Shown piece after piece: positions 1 through 8,018 of a stretch of DNA of 64,000 bases. This DNA comes from Verrucomicrobiota bacterium. Lineage in GTDB: Bacteria; Verrucomicrobiota; Verrucomicrobiia; Methylacidiphilales; UBA1321. Every line of letters begins with the position of its first letter. Within the stretch, counting starts at the first letter, position 1. Under the pieces are notes generated by a model, which was given only the letters and a program-made list of their open reading frames with translations, was not told the origin of the DNA and searched no databases. The stretch spans positions 124,001 to 188,000 of the forward strand of contig JABDHJ010000002.1 of assembly GCA_013285645.1 (NCBI GenBank). Reading direction: 5' to 3'. The translations under genes and the position numbers were made by a program.

Positions 1-75
1 GATTAACAGGATTAAAACGGAAAAGGCAAAACGGCTTTTAGCAATCGGTCATCCTGAACTTGTTGGTTGATTTCG

Positions 76-185
76 GCGGTAGCCCGCGATCTTCGAGCGC
101 GGGTCTGCATCTCCGGACGTCGCCCGGAGGTCGACGGCTACCACGGAGGGAAGACATCCGCCGCTAGGGACAGCGGCGGCTACCA
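76..185. repeat. GGTAGCC hairpin repeat cluster (family 1)
   Basis: Three neighbouring hairpin units fill the left end of the window. The first reads GGTAGCC then arms CCCGCG/CGCGGG. The second is inverted, ends in GGCTACC and has arms CGTCG/CGACG. The third is inverted with arms CCGCCGCT/AGCGGCGG around a GTCCCT-type loop. All share the constant GGTAGCC or GGCTACC end, while the stem sequence differs and remains self-complementary. A partial copy of the family 2 repeat (gtcatcctgaac) lies at 47-66. No gene is seen in 1-192. Confidence 0.85.
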
Positions 186-192
186 CGGAAAC

Positions 193-1236
193 TTAGGCAT
201 TGGCCGTGGCTTTGCCTTGCTTCTGTGTCTGCTTGGGGGTGGTTTCCTCTTCGGGCTCCGGCTCGGGTGCGGTGAGGGGAGGGGAGAAGAGGTAGGTCTG
301 GAAGATGGCTTCGCCGATGCTGTTGAGCTTGATCTGGATTTCGTCCATGTACTTGTGCATGCCGACGGTCTTGATGTCCTCGAGTGCGCTGTAGTTGAGC
401 TCGGCGACGAGACAGCCGGTGAGCTTTTCGCCCAGGTTGGTGAAGTGCTCGTCCTTGCAGCCGGAGATGCGGCGCAGCGAATAATTGAGCTCTTGCGCGC
501 AGTAGCGGATCGAGCGCGGGAAGAATTCGTTGAGAATGAGAAATTCGACAACTTTGTCGGGCTCAACCTGCGCGACGTAAAATTTACGATAGGCATCATG
601 CGAACTGCATGAGCGCAGGATGGCACTCCATTGCAAGGTGCCGCTCGTGTGGGAATTATTGGCCGGACGTTTGATGAAGATTTCGTCGTTGGCATCGAGG
701 ATGCGTGTGGTCATGTCGGCGCGCTCAAGATATTTGCCGACCTGGATGAAATCCCAGTCCTCGCCGTGGGTCATGGTGCCATCGGTGATGCCCTGGAAAA
801 GATGCGAGGCATTTTTGACCGCAGTGAAAAATTCGTAGGGCCCTTGGCGCACGATTTTCTTCAGCGTCTGGCTCTTCATCCAGAGATAAGTGCGATTGAT
901 CTCCTCCCACATCTCGAGGGAAATCTGCTCGCGGACGTGCCGGGCATTTTCGCGCGCGGTCGTAATGCAATTGATGATCGAGTTGGAATTTTTCGGATGG
1001 AGCGTGAGGAAATCGATAACGTTGTCGCTGCTGGTTTCCTTGTAGTGCTTGGAAAAATCCTCATGGTCGCCGGTGCTGCGCAGGACGGGTTCCCAGAGCG
1101 CATTTTGTTCCTCCTCGGAAAGCTTGGGCAGATCGAGCATGAGCTGGAGATTGACGTCAAGGATGCGGGCGATGTTCTCGGCCCGCTCGGCATAACGGCT
1201 CATCCAGTAGAGGGAATCGGCGACGCGGGATAACAT
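193..1236 (-). CDS. Alpha-E domain protein (DUF403)
   Basis: A 347-residue helical protein of the alpha-E family. The N-terminus LYWMSRYAERAENIAR is the family hallmark, and the usual family length of about 310-320 residues is followed by a Pro/Glu/Gln/Lys-rich tail from about residue 318. The molecular function is not established. Family members are almost always next to a circularly permuted ATP-grasp protein, often with a transglutaminase-like protease, and comparative genomics has suggested a peptide synthesis or tagging system. The ATP-grasp partner is the next gene upstream on the same strand (1407-2852), 170 bp away across an inverted repeat. Any transglutaminase partner would lie outside the left edge of the window. 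Confidence 0.9.
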   Translation of the reverse strand: MLSRVADSLYWMSRYAERAENIARILDVNLQLMLDLPKLSEEEQNALWEPVLRSTGDHEDFSKHYKETSSDNVIDFLTLHPKNSNSIINCITTARENARHVREQISLEMWEEINRTYLWMKSQTLKKIVRQGPYEFFTAVKNASHLFQGITDGTMTHGEDWDFIQVGKYLERADMTTRILDANDEIFIKRPANNSHTSGTLQWSAILRSCSSHDAYRKFYVAQVEPDKVVEFLILNEFFPRSIRYCAQELNYSLRRISGCKDEHFTNLGEKLTGCLVAELNYSALEDIKTVGMHKYMDEIQIKLNSIGEAIFQTYLFSPPLTAPEPEPEEETTPKQTQKQGKATANA

Positions 1237-1285
1237 AAATTTTTGACGGAATTAACGGAATTACCAAATTAACGGAATTTTTTTA

Positions 1286-1381
1286 ACAGGAAAACATGAA
1301 GGCATGAAAACATGAAAAATGCAGCTTAAACTCAAGAGAGTTACAGCGGGTTCCTTCATGTATTTCATGTCTTCCTGTTAA
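1286..1381. repeat. Inverted repeat, family 3 (aacaggaaaacatgaa)
   Basis: An arm reading aacaggaaaacatgaagg starts near 1288 and its inverted counterpart, ttcatgtcttcctgtt, ends near 1380. About 60 bases lie between the arms, giving a long imperfect stem-loop between the ATP-grasp and alpha-E genes. The same arm pairs recur at 23968-24056 and 49274-49440. The adjoining bases 1237-1284 carry short direct repeats of attaacggaatt. The element could fold in the dicistronic transcript, but its function is unknown. Confidence 0.8.
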
Positions 1382-1406
1382 AAAGCGGCGGAATAAAGAG
1401 AACGGC

Positions 1407-2852
1407 TTAGCTGTCCCCATACAGCACCCAGGTGTCTTTGCTGCCGCCGCCTTGGGAGGAGTTGACGACGAGTGAGCCTTTGCGCAGGGCCACGCGGGTG
1501 AGGCCGCCGGGTACGATGCTGATTTTTTCTCCGCAGAGAATGTAGGGGCGCAGATCGACGTGGCGTCCTTCGAAATTGCCGTCGCAATAGCTGGGATGGC
1601 GCGAGAGATTGAGCGTGGGCTGCGCGATGTAGTTGCGGGGATTTTCGAGGATCTTCTCCTTGAACTCGGCCCGTTGCGTCGCGGTCGAGGCGGGGCCGAC
1701 CAGCATGCCGTAGCCGCCCGATTCATTGGCCGCCTTGACGACCAATTGTTCGAGATGCGTGACGATGTACTCGCGCTCCTTCGGGTCGGAAGCGAGGTAG
1801 GTCGGCACGTTGGCCAGGATCGGTTCCTCGGAGAGGTAGAACTTGATCATGTCGGGCACAAATTTATAGACCACCTTGTCATCGGCGATGCCGGTTCCAA
1901 TGGCGTTGGCGAGGCTGACATTGCCCGCGCGATAAGCCTCGACCAGTCCCGGCACGCCGAGAATCGAATCCTTGCGGAAGACTTTGGGATCGAGGAAATC
2001 GTCGTCGAGACGGCGATAGATCGTATCGACCTGCTCGAGGCCCTTGGTCGTGCGCATGTAGACTTTCTTGTCCTGCACGACGAGGTCCTGGCCCTCGACA
2101 ATCTGGATGCCCATTTGCCGCGCGAGGAAGGAGTGCTCGAAATAGGCGCTGTTATAGATGCCGGGCGTGAGCAGCACGACGGTGGGCGTGGAGCGACCAT
2201 TCGGCGGCGCGATGTACTGGAGAATTGTGAGTAAATCTTGCGTGTAGTGATCGACCGGACGCACTCCCGCGCTGCCGAAGAGATGCGGGAATGCGCGCTT
2301 CATCGCCACGCGATTTTCGAGCAGATAAGAAACGCCGGAGGGACAGCGGCCATTGTCCTCGAGGACGAAATAAGTTCCCTCGCGGTCGCGCACCATGTCG
2401 CTGCCGCAAATGTGGATGTAGATGTCCTTCGGCACGGGTACGCCGACCATCTCGGGCCGATAATGCTTCGCGGTTAGGACTTCCTCCGCCGGGACGACCT
2501 TTTCCTTGATGATCCGCTGATCGGTATAGATGTCCTTGAGGAACATGTTCAGCGCGCGCATGCGCTGGATGAGGCCCGCCTCGATCAGGTTCCATTCCGT
2601 AGCGGGAATGATGCGCGGCATGAGATCGAAGGGGAAAATGCGTTCGGTGCCCTGTTCGTCGCTGTAGACGGTGAAGGTGATGCCCTGGCGCAAAAACGCG
2701 GCATCGACCGCCGAGCGGCGCTGGTCAAATTCCTCGCGGTCCAGGTTTTGGAAGCGTTCAAAGAGTGCCGCATAGTGAGGGCGAACCTTGCCCTCCGCGA
2801 CAAACATTTCGTCAAAAAAATCGCCGGGTTGGTATTTATCGAGAAGCGCCAT
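1407..2852 (-). CDS. Circularly permuted ATP-grasp type 2 protein
   Basis: A 481-residue protein of the COG2308 / CP_ATPgrasp_2 family, close to the usual length. Visible family blocks are [17 protein letters not shown] (71-87), [19 protein letters not shown] (163-181), [10 protein letters not shown] (378-387), HVDLRPY (431-437) and [10 protein letters not shown] (468-477). ATP-grasp enzymes form acyl-phosphate intermediates and ligate carboxylates to amines or thiols. The substrate of this branch is unknown, and peptide-bond formation is a family-level prediction. It is the upstream gene of a two-gene unit with the alpha-E protein. The start at 2852 precedes [15 protein letters not shown], which matches the usual family N-terminus. 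Confidence 0.92.
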   Translation of the reverse strand: MALLDKYQPGDFFDEMFVAEGKVRPHYAALFERFQNLDREEFDQRRSAVDAAFLRQGITFTVYSDEQGTERIFPFDLMPRIIPATEWNLIEAGLIQRMRALNMFLKDIYTDQRIIKEKVVPAEEVLTAKHYRPEMVGVPVPKDIYIHICGSDMVRDREGTYFVLEDNGRCPSGVSYLLENRVAMKRAFPHLFGSAGVRPVDHYTQDLLTILQYIAPPNGRSTPTVVLLTPGIYNSAYFEHSFLARQMGIQIVEGQDLVVQDKKVYMRTTKGLEQVDTIYRRLDDDFLDPKVFRKDSILGVPGLVEAYRAGNVSLANAIGTGIADDKVVYKFVPDMIKFYLSEEPILANVPTYLASDPKEREYIVTHLEQLVVKAANESGGYGMLVGPASTATQRAEFKEKILENPRNYIAQPTLNLSRHPSYCDGNFEGRHVDLRPYILCGEKISIVPGGLTRVALRKGSLVVNSSQGGGSKDTWVLYGDS

Positions 2853-3020
2853 GAAGGTAAACGGAAGAATTAAATGGAAAAGAACCCATCGACTTTTGAC
2901 GATCGAATAGTGAAAAGTAACATGATGTAACTCTCAAGGGCAATCTGAACAAGCGAGCTTCATGCCAAAACGGACGGCATTTAATCTCATCGGGTCAATT
3001 CCCCGCCGTTCACAGCGTGC

Positions 3021-3139
3021 AGTGGTAGCCGTCGTACCTTCAGTTGGTAGCCGCCGCAGGCTCGGCGGCGGTGCCTTCCTTCCGAGGTAGCTGTCGATCT
3101 CCGAGCGACGGACCGCCGTTAGGGACAACGGCGGCTACC
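3021..3139. repeat. GGTAGCC hairpin repeat cluster (family 1)
   Basis: Four tandem-like units lie in the 338-bp spacer between the ATP-grasp gene and sufT: an incomplete GGTAGCCGTCG unit, GGTAGCC with arms CCGCCG/CGGCGG, GGTAGC with arms GTCG/CGAC, and an inverted unit with arms CCGCCGTT/AACGGCGG ending GGCTACC. The TT/AA change appears on both sides of the last stem, so pairing is preserved. The rest of 2853-3020 shows nothing recognisable. Confidence 0.85.
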
Positions 3140-3190
3140 TTATTTTCGGTCGAGGTTTGACAAAGCAGGCCGAACGAAGGATTTTCAGCC

Positions 3191-3751
3191 ATGAGCACAG
3201 CTTCTCCCGTCATCGGCCTTACCCGCGATATCGAGGCCATTCAGATTCCCAGCGGCCTGACCAAGAAATTGCCCAAGGGAACCCCGGTGATGATTACCCA
3301 GGCGCTCGGGGGTACCTACACGGTTGTGGTCGAGCATTCCGCCGGGCTCTTTCGCGTGCTGGCCTCGGATGCGGATGCGCTCGGCAAGACCCACGCACCC
3401 GAAGTCGCGAACGGCGCCGCTCCCAAGACGGACGGCCCTCTCAACGAAGACGATGTCTGGGCCCAGCTCAAGACCTGTTACGACCCCGAAATCCCGGTGA
3501 ACATCGTCGATCTTGGCCTGATCTACAGCCTCGAAATCAAACCGCAGGAAGGCGGCGGCAACTTGGTCGAAGTCAAAATGACCCTCACCGCGCCCGGTTG
3601 CGGCATGGGCCCCTCCATCGCCTCCGACGCTCAGCGCAAAATCCTCACCGTTCCCGGCGTTACGGACGCCCAAGTCGATGTGGTCTGGGATCCGCCATGG
3701 AGCGCCGAGCGCATCTCCCAAGAGGGAAAATCGAAGCTTGGGATGATTTAG
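3191..3751 (+). CDS. sufT: Fe-S cluster assembly protein SufT (long form)
   Basis: A 186-residue protein with the N-terminal extension typical of long SufT (TRDIEAIQIPSG, then LPKGTPVMITQALGGTYTV at about 27-45). A MIP18/DUF59 domain follows at about 85-160, including DPEIPVNIVDLGLIY and TAPGCGMGP with the conserved Cys137. SufT-type proteins assist maturation or repair of Fe-S clusters in the cytosol. The C-terminus PPWSAERISQEGKSKLGMI has the usual family form. Its DNA (3695-3751) is repeated three times downstream in the window, with the peptide frame and stop retained. No other suf genes are seen nearby. The ATG at 3191 has a GAAGGA-like ribosome binding site upstream. Confidence 0.93.
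   Translation: MSTASPVIGLTRDIEAIQIPSGLTKKLPKGTPVMITQALGGTYTVVVEHSAGLFRVLASDADALGKTHAPEVANGAAPKTDGPLNEDDVWAQLKTCYDPEIPVNIVDLGLIYSLEIKPQEGGGNLVEVKMTLTAPGCGMGPSIASDAQRKILTVPGVTDAQVDVVWDPPWSAERISQEGKSKLGMI
3695..3751 (+). repeat. sufT 3' end, source copy of family 4 repeat
   Basis: The last 18 codons plus stop of sufT, encoding WSAERISQEGKSKLGMI, are the apparent parent of three intergenic copies at 10643-10705, 13205-13267 and 14822-14886. Weaker similarity continues about 45 bases past the stop. The motif also contains a small hairpin (CTCCC, AAGA loop, GGGA). Confidence 0.85.
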
Positions 3752-3841
3752 GATTCGGGCGGAAGCGAAAAGATGCCCGTCCCGAATGGCGTTAAGATAA
3801 GCAGGCTTTGGGATGAGTTGATCAAAAACAGAGCTTTTTGA

Positions 3842-4036
3842 AACCAAGCTAGCTCTTCAACGTTTGGGACTGGTATCTTGCTGCCAGCTTGGATTCATTT
3901 ACCTCTGATGGTTCTGACCAGCCTCCTCGGCGGGGCCATTCTGATAAGTAATGGTATCCTGGGCGAATATGTCGGCGGAATCTTTGAAGAAATAAAAGAT
4001 CGCCCCCTTTACATGGCTCATCGTATTAAATTTTAA
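3842..4036 (+). pseudogene. Truncated GT2 (GtrB/DPM1-like) glycosyltransferase remnant
   Basis: An open stretch without a start codon encodes TFGTGILLPAWIHLP, a hydrophobic segment, then ILGEYVGGIFEEIKDRPLYM and a stop at 4034-4036. This matches the C-terminal membrane segment and the GEYxGRIYEExKxRPLY signature of GtrB-type family 2 glycosyltransferases, which transfer sugars to polyprenyl phosphate. The catalytic domain is absent; an in-frame stop lies at 3839-3841. The truncation point is about 90 bases after the sufT stop. The remnant directly precedes a GT-C-like membrane protein, and such genes often accompany GtrB. Confidence 0.75.
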
Positions 4037-4083
4037 CGTAATAATGTCTCACCGCGAGAGCACCCAACCCTAAGGCTAAGATT

Positions 4084-5682
4084 ATGTCAAAAACCGGACT
4101 TGAAGAAAGCGGACAGTTTCAGAGCAGGTACAGGCAGGGCCTTATTCAATCTTTACTCATATCGTGTGTGATTGTCGCGGGACTGGCTTTTTATTTCATG
4201 TGGTGGAATCTCTTTCGACCTTATCCGCTCGAGGTTCGGGAAAATGCCGGTGTCTTTGTCACCAAAATGCTATTGAAAGGGATTAATCCGTATTCCCTCG
4301 GTACACATCCCTCGTTTCCTTATGTATACGGGATTCTCTATCCCGTAATCGTTTATCCTTTCGTGGCCCTTTTTGGCTCTTCATATCTCGTTTACCGTGC
4401 GGTTGTCGCTTTGGGAATTGTCCTGAGTTGTAGTGTTTTCTATTGGGGGATGCGCGTCAGTCAGGTACCCGTCAGGTTGGCACTTTGCGGCACCCTGCTC
4501 TACTTCTCACACTCGGCTCTCAATGACATTTATGCGGTTCCAAATAGCTTTGGCCTGCTCTTTATGTTTCTCAGTATTACGGTTCCTTTCGCGGGACGGT
4601 TTAACCTGGCCAGCGTCAGCGCGGGAATGGTTTTGTCCGTTCTTGCGCTCTATACAAAGCCTTATTTTGTTGTCGGCGCACCGCTCTTGATCACCTATGT
4701 CTTCCTATTTCGATCAAAATCAATTGGGCTTCTTTCTGGAATCATCTTTCTGGCCATCCTGATTCCAAGCATATGGGAAGTGAACAATCTTCTTCCGCTC
4801 TATTTTACCGACACGGTTATTATTAATATGAATGTCGCCGGGCATTCGATCTGGCATCTCTATCACGTGGGTCAGCTTTACTTTCCCATGGGAATTGGGC
4901 TGGTCGCGCTTTTGGGTTGGAGGGTTTATATCGCGGACAAATCACTTAAGACATGGTCCGCATGGCGTCCAGAAATAAGCCTCGTAGATTTCAGCAAACC
5001 TCTCCTTTTGCATCCTCCCATCGGCTGGATCACCTATATACTGGTGGTTTGCTCGGGAATTTATGTCTTCAAGATGGGACTGCATACCGGTAATGATCTC
5101 GGTTATGTCTTCCATTTGATCACGCCCTTTCTGATTTGGCGTGCGTGCATCATCGCAGGCGTGGAAATGCCTGGGCGAAATGAACCAATCTGTTTTCTTC
5201 AAGTCACCGCCATTCTGATTGCTCTTTTTTTTGTGCTTCCCATGAAGCGCCTACGTCAGCGCGATCATACCCCGTCCTGGCAGCATGCTTCAGAAGTGGT
5301 TTCTCATTATCACGACGTGCTCGCTGTCGGAATGCTTGCTGAAATTCTCTCGGAAAAGGGAATGCCGGTTTATGACGCGGGACTAGCTGAATACTATCCC
5401 TATAGCTTCGACCACAATCCCTCGAAGCTGATTGAATCATATCGACTCAAGTGCCTGGAATTCCAAAAGACTCTCGACGACAAAGTTCGTGAGCAGAAAT
5501 TCGATGCCGTGATCATGGTGCACGATCGTTACCCTCAGCCGCTCGTCTCCCCCGATCTGATTCATCAGTACTATCGGAAGATCGACAGCTTCCCTCTCGA
5601 CTTAACTTTTGAGGATGAAACGCTAGAGGTTTGGGAGCCGATACCGGCAGCTCCGGGCGAGAACGCCCATTCGCCGCCTTGA
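4084..5682 (+). CDS. Polytopic membrane protein, GT-C glycosyltransferase-like
   Basis: A 532-residue protein with about ten predicted membrane helices, the first being LLISCVIVAGLAFYFMWW. The first extracytoplasmic loop has PLEVRENAG followed by LLKGINPYS. This resembles the acidic-residue loop and GxNPY motif of lipid-linked-sugar-dependent GT-C enzymes (GT39/GT87-like). The C-terminal quarter (about 400-532) is soluble. A role transferring sugars from polyprenyl phosphate to a cell-surface acceptor is inferred from the fold and from the adjacent GtrB remnant. No exact family is recognised. Codon use seems more AT-rich than in the flanking housekeeping genes, which would fit horizontal acquisition. 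Confidence 0.7.
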   Translation: MSKTGLEESGQFQSRYRQGLIQSLLISCVIVAGLAFYFMWWNLFRPYPLEVRENAGVFVTKMLLKGINPYSLGTHPSFPYVYGILYPVIVYPFVALFGSSYLVYRAVVALGIVLSCSVFYWGMRVSQVPVRLALCGTLLYFSHSALNDIYAVPNSFGLLFMFLSITVPFAGRFNLASVSAGMVLSVLALYTKPYFVVGAPLLITYVFLFRSKSIGLLSGIIFLAILIPSIWEVNNLLPLYFTDTVIINMNVAGHSIWHLYHVGQLYFPMGIGLVALLGWRVYIADKSLKTWSAWRPEISLVDFSKPLLLHPPIGWITYILVVCSGIYVFKMGLHTGNDLGYVFHLITPFLIWRACIIAGVEMPGRNEPICFLQVTAILIALFFVLPMKRLRQRDHTPSWQHASEVVSHYHDVLAVGMLAEILSEKGMPVYDAGLAEYYPYSFDHNPSKLIESYRLKCLEFQKTLDDKVREQKFDAVIMVHDRYPQPLVSPDLIHQYYRKIDSFPLDLTFEDETLEVWEPIPAAPGENAHSPP

Positions 5683-5889
5683 GATTTATGGGGCGGCATC
5701 GGGGTCAACTCTCGACACTTGACGCTTTATTCGAAAGACTGCCTTGAATGCTTTCACGTTACTAGCATCCTCAACCTTCAATGAAAGGTGCGTCTCGCGC
5801 GAAATGGAGAGGGAAACACGGGACAGGTACATTTTCGCTATTGGCGCCTGAGGCCTGCTTGGGCTGAGCTACCATCGTCCTGTAGCTTC

Positions 5890-6153
5890 CTAGTCGAGCT
5901 CAAGAAGCTCGACGTTTCCGATCACTCCCGACCGCTGCATGGTCCTCTTGAGATCATCGGATCCGGCAAAAACGCGGGCCTTGGCCAGGTCTTCCAGGTG
6001 AAAAAGAATCACCACATCGTTGCGATCGGAGAGGGCTCGCATTAAATGAAGTTCGGTAAATCCCGCTGCCTTTCTTGCGGTCGCGTGCTCATCGTAGGTG
6101 ATCTTCCAAGTATCGAAGTTCTGCACTTTATGGTGGAGAAGTAAGTGGGGCAT
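5890..6153 (-). CDS. Small dimeric alpha-beta barrel protein
   Basis: An 87-residue protein beginning MPHLLLHHKVQNFDTWKITYDEH. The pattern HKVxxFxxWKxxYDEHxxxRKxxG, later VVILFHLEDLAKARVFAGSDDLK, is that of small single-domain dimeric alpha/beta-barrel proteins often labelled cyclase or antibiotic-biosynthesis-monooxygenase-like. The natural substrate of this group is generally unknown. It is a monocistronic gene with 207 bp of featureless DNA before it on the map and 172 bp after. The stretch 5820-5840 resembles the gggacaggtacaatttcgc tract seen near 9619. Confidence 0.75.
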   Translation of the reverse strand: MPHLLLHHKVQNFDTWKITYDEHATARKAAGFTELHLMRALSDRNDVVILFHLEDLAKARVFAGSDDLKRTMQRSGVIGNVELLELD

Positions 6154-6325
6154 ATTTTTCCTTGTCAGGTTGACTGACGAAACAAGAGTAAGATGCTATA
6201 TCTAAACGAGGATGGAAAGTCGAGGTTAAATGGGGCTGGAAACGCCTTCTCCATTCCCCTTTACCTCCAACTGTCCCTTATCTTAACGCCATTCATGCCT
6301 GGCACTTTTCCCCTCCTCGCCGCGC

Positions 6326-7960
6326 TCATCTCATTGTCTCGCGACAACGCCGAGCCACCTCCGCTCCATGATTCCTTATCGTGTCGGTCACAATCCCGAT
6401 GGAGGTCACATGTCCTTCCGCCGGTGAAGGCAAATCACCGGGACGCCATCCCCACTCGTGGACACCGCAGCTTCCTGGCCCCGGCGTGCCCACCGCCAGA
6501 TAGGGTATGGCCCGTCCGTAGCGACTCACAACCTCTGGAAACCGGAAAGTCTTCCCGAGGCCGAGCCAAGTCTGATTGAACGGAAATATCTTCCACATCA
6601 CGTCAAAAAAGCCTTCTCCGACCAGCATCAAATGGGGAAAGCGGGCGTGAAGGTCTTTCTTTATAAGCTCATACCCTTCGATCACGTTCCAGTTTGGATC
6701 ATTAAACCACGCAGCCGAGGTATCCAGGTAGATGACGTCGAGATCGTACTGCTCAACCGTGCGCACGATTTGATCCAAAAGGTGAGAGCGCCAGTGCGGT
6801 TCGCCCGGATTCATGAAGAGTTGATCATCGTCGCCCTCCCGGTCTCCGTCCCAGTCGGGCATATTGATCATGACTTCGCGACGTCCCGTGCGGTCTCGGA
6901 AGTGAGAGCGGCGCCATTCGGGGTAAAGTTGTGCATTCACACCGTTGGCGCCGAACATGGGCATGAGTTTGACGCCGAGCTCACTCGCGCGCGCGCAGAG
7001 GCGGCGAAATCCTTCTTCGCCACCCATATCTTTCCCTGGGCCGTAAACCGGATATTGAAAATAGTAGCGGCCTTCCCAACCGGCGAGGTAGGCGAGGACA
7101 TGTTTCCCTGGGATGTGTTGCGTCACGAAGGAGAGCGCATCCGCCATGGTGTCAAACGTGTTGAAGACATGGCCCGTCCAGTGTTGTCCGTGAAGATTAA
7201 GCACAAGCTTAATGTCACGGCCCCATTCCGGCACATCGGTGCGCCTTTCCCAGCTGGGGAGGCCAAAGGTCTTCTCTTGATGAGCCATGTGCTCGTGAAA
7301 ATCGGCGGCCAGGGCTCCCTCGGTGTCCGCCAATTTAAAGCGGATTTCCGGTGCCGTGAATTCCGGCCCAAAATTCCGCGCATCCTGTTCAGTGATGACC
7401 TCGAGAACGACCTCTTGATCGAAATAAGGCTGGCAGAGCGCGACAAGGCGGACAGGTCTCAATGCCGTGTTCCGAACACTGACGGAAAAACCGGAACCAT
7501 CCTTCCCGGCTGCGATCCAAGGGGTGACGCATTGCGCACCGTGGGGATAGATTGTCTTGAAGGGCTTCTCGGGCGTTGGGACGTAGACCTCGGATTTCTC
7601 GGAGGTCGCCAGCCACAATCCTTCCTGAAGAGCCCCGGTAGACAGCCCGCGCAACATCAGCTTGATCACCTTGATCGGTTCTGAATGCTTCGCGGAAATT
7701 TTCCAGGAGACGGCACCGGACGACTCACGGCGAACGACGGCAGAAACCTCGCCGGGGCTACGGAACTGCTGACCACCCCAGCTTAACTGATCACACTTCA
7801 GATCAAATTCACCATCCGCCTCGTTGTGATTCGTCCGCGCCGGATCCAGGCCGTAAACGTTTGAAAGAGTGAATACCTGGATCGCAAATTTGAGTCCACG
7901 CACACCGGGGACATCGAACCACGGGTCGAGAGGATTGAAACTTAAATCTTCGAGTTGCAT
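6326..7960 (-). CDS. Glycoside-hydrolase-like TIM-barrel protein
   Basis: A 544-residue protein, taking the Met of MQLEDLSFNPLDPW at 7960 as start. Longer reading is possible (Met at 8029 would overlap the upstream gene by 11 bp) but the extra residues look non-conserved. The N-terminal half is beta-rich. The C-terminal half looks like a retaining alpha-galactosidase-type barrel of the DUF6259 kind: LAYLAGWEGRYYFQYPVYGP, LGVKLMPMFGANG, LDVIYLDTSAAW (Asp at strand end, possible nucleophile) and LVGEGFFDVMW (Glu, possible acid/base). No signal peptide is visible. The catalytic assignment is inference. It lies 58 bp after a secreted protein gene on the same strand, and the two may act on the same polysaccharide. 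Confidence 0.7.
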   Translation of the reverse strand: MQLEDLSFNPLDPWFDVPGVRGLKFAIQVFTLSNVYGLDPARTNHNEADGEFDLKCDQLSWGGQQFRSPGEVSAVVRRESSGAVSWKISAKHSEPIKVIKLMLRGLSTGALQEGLWLATSEKSEVYVPTPEKPFKTIYPHGAQCVTPWIAAGKDGSGFSVSVRNTALRPVRLVALCQPYFDQEVVLEVITEQDARNFGPEFTAPEIRFKLADTEGALAADFHEHMAHQEKTFGLPSWERRTDVPEWGRDIKLVLNLHGQHWTGHVFNTFDTMADALSFVTQHIPGKHVLAYLAGWEGRYYFQYPVYGPGKDMGGEEGFRRLCARASELGVKLMPMFGANGVNAQLYPEWRRSHFRDRTGRREVMINMPDWDGDREGDDDQLFMNPGEPHWRSHLLDQIVRTVEQYDLDVIYLDTSAAWFNDPNWNVIEGYELIKKDLHARFPHLMLVGEGFFDVMWKIFPFNQTWLGLGKTFRFPEVVSRYGRAIPYLAVGTPGPGSCGVHEWGWRPGDLPSPAEGHVTSIGIVTDTIRNHGAEVARRCRETMR

Positions 7961-8018
7961 TATGGGTAGTAATTGAGAGCTTTGTATTTGTCTGACGGCT
8001 TTGATTTGCCCCGCGATT

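Noticed and set aside
1286-1381. Family 3 repeats as a CRISPR array
   Set aside because: Only two inverted arms occur per site with no regular direct repeats or spacers, and no cas genes are in the window.
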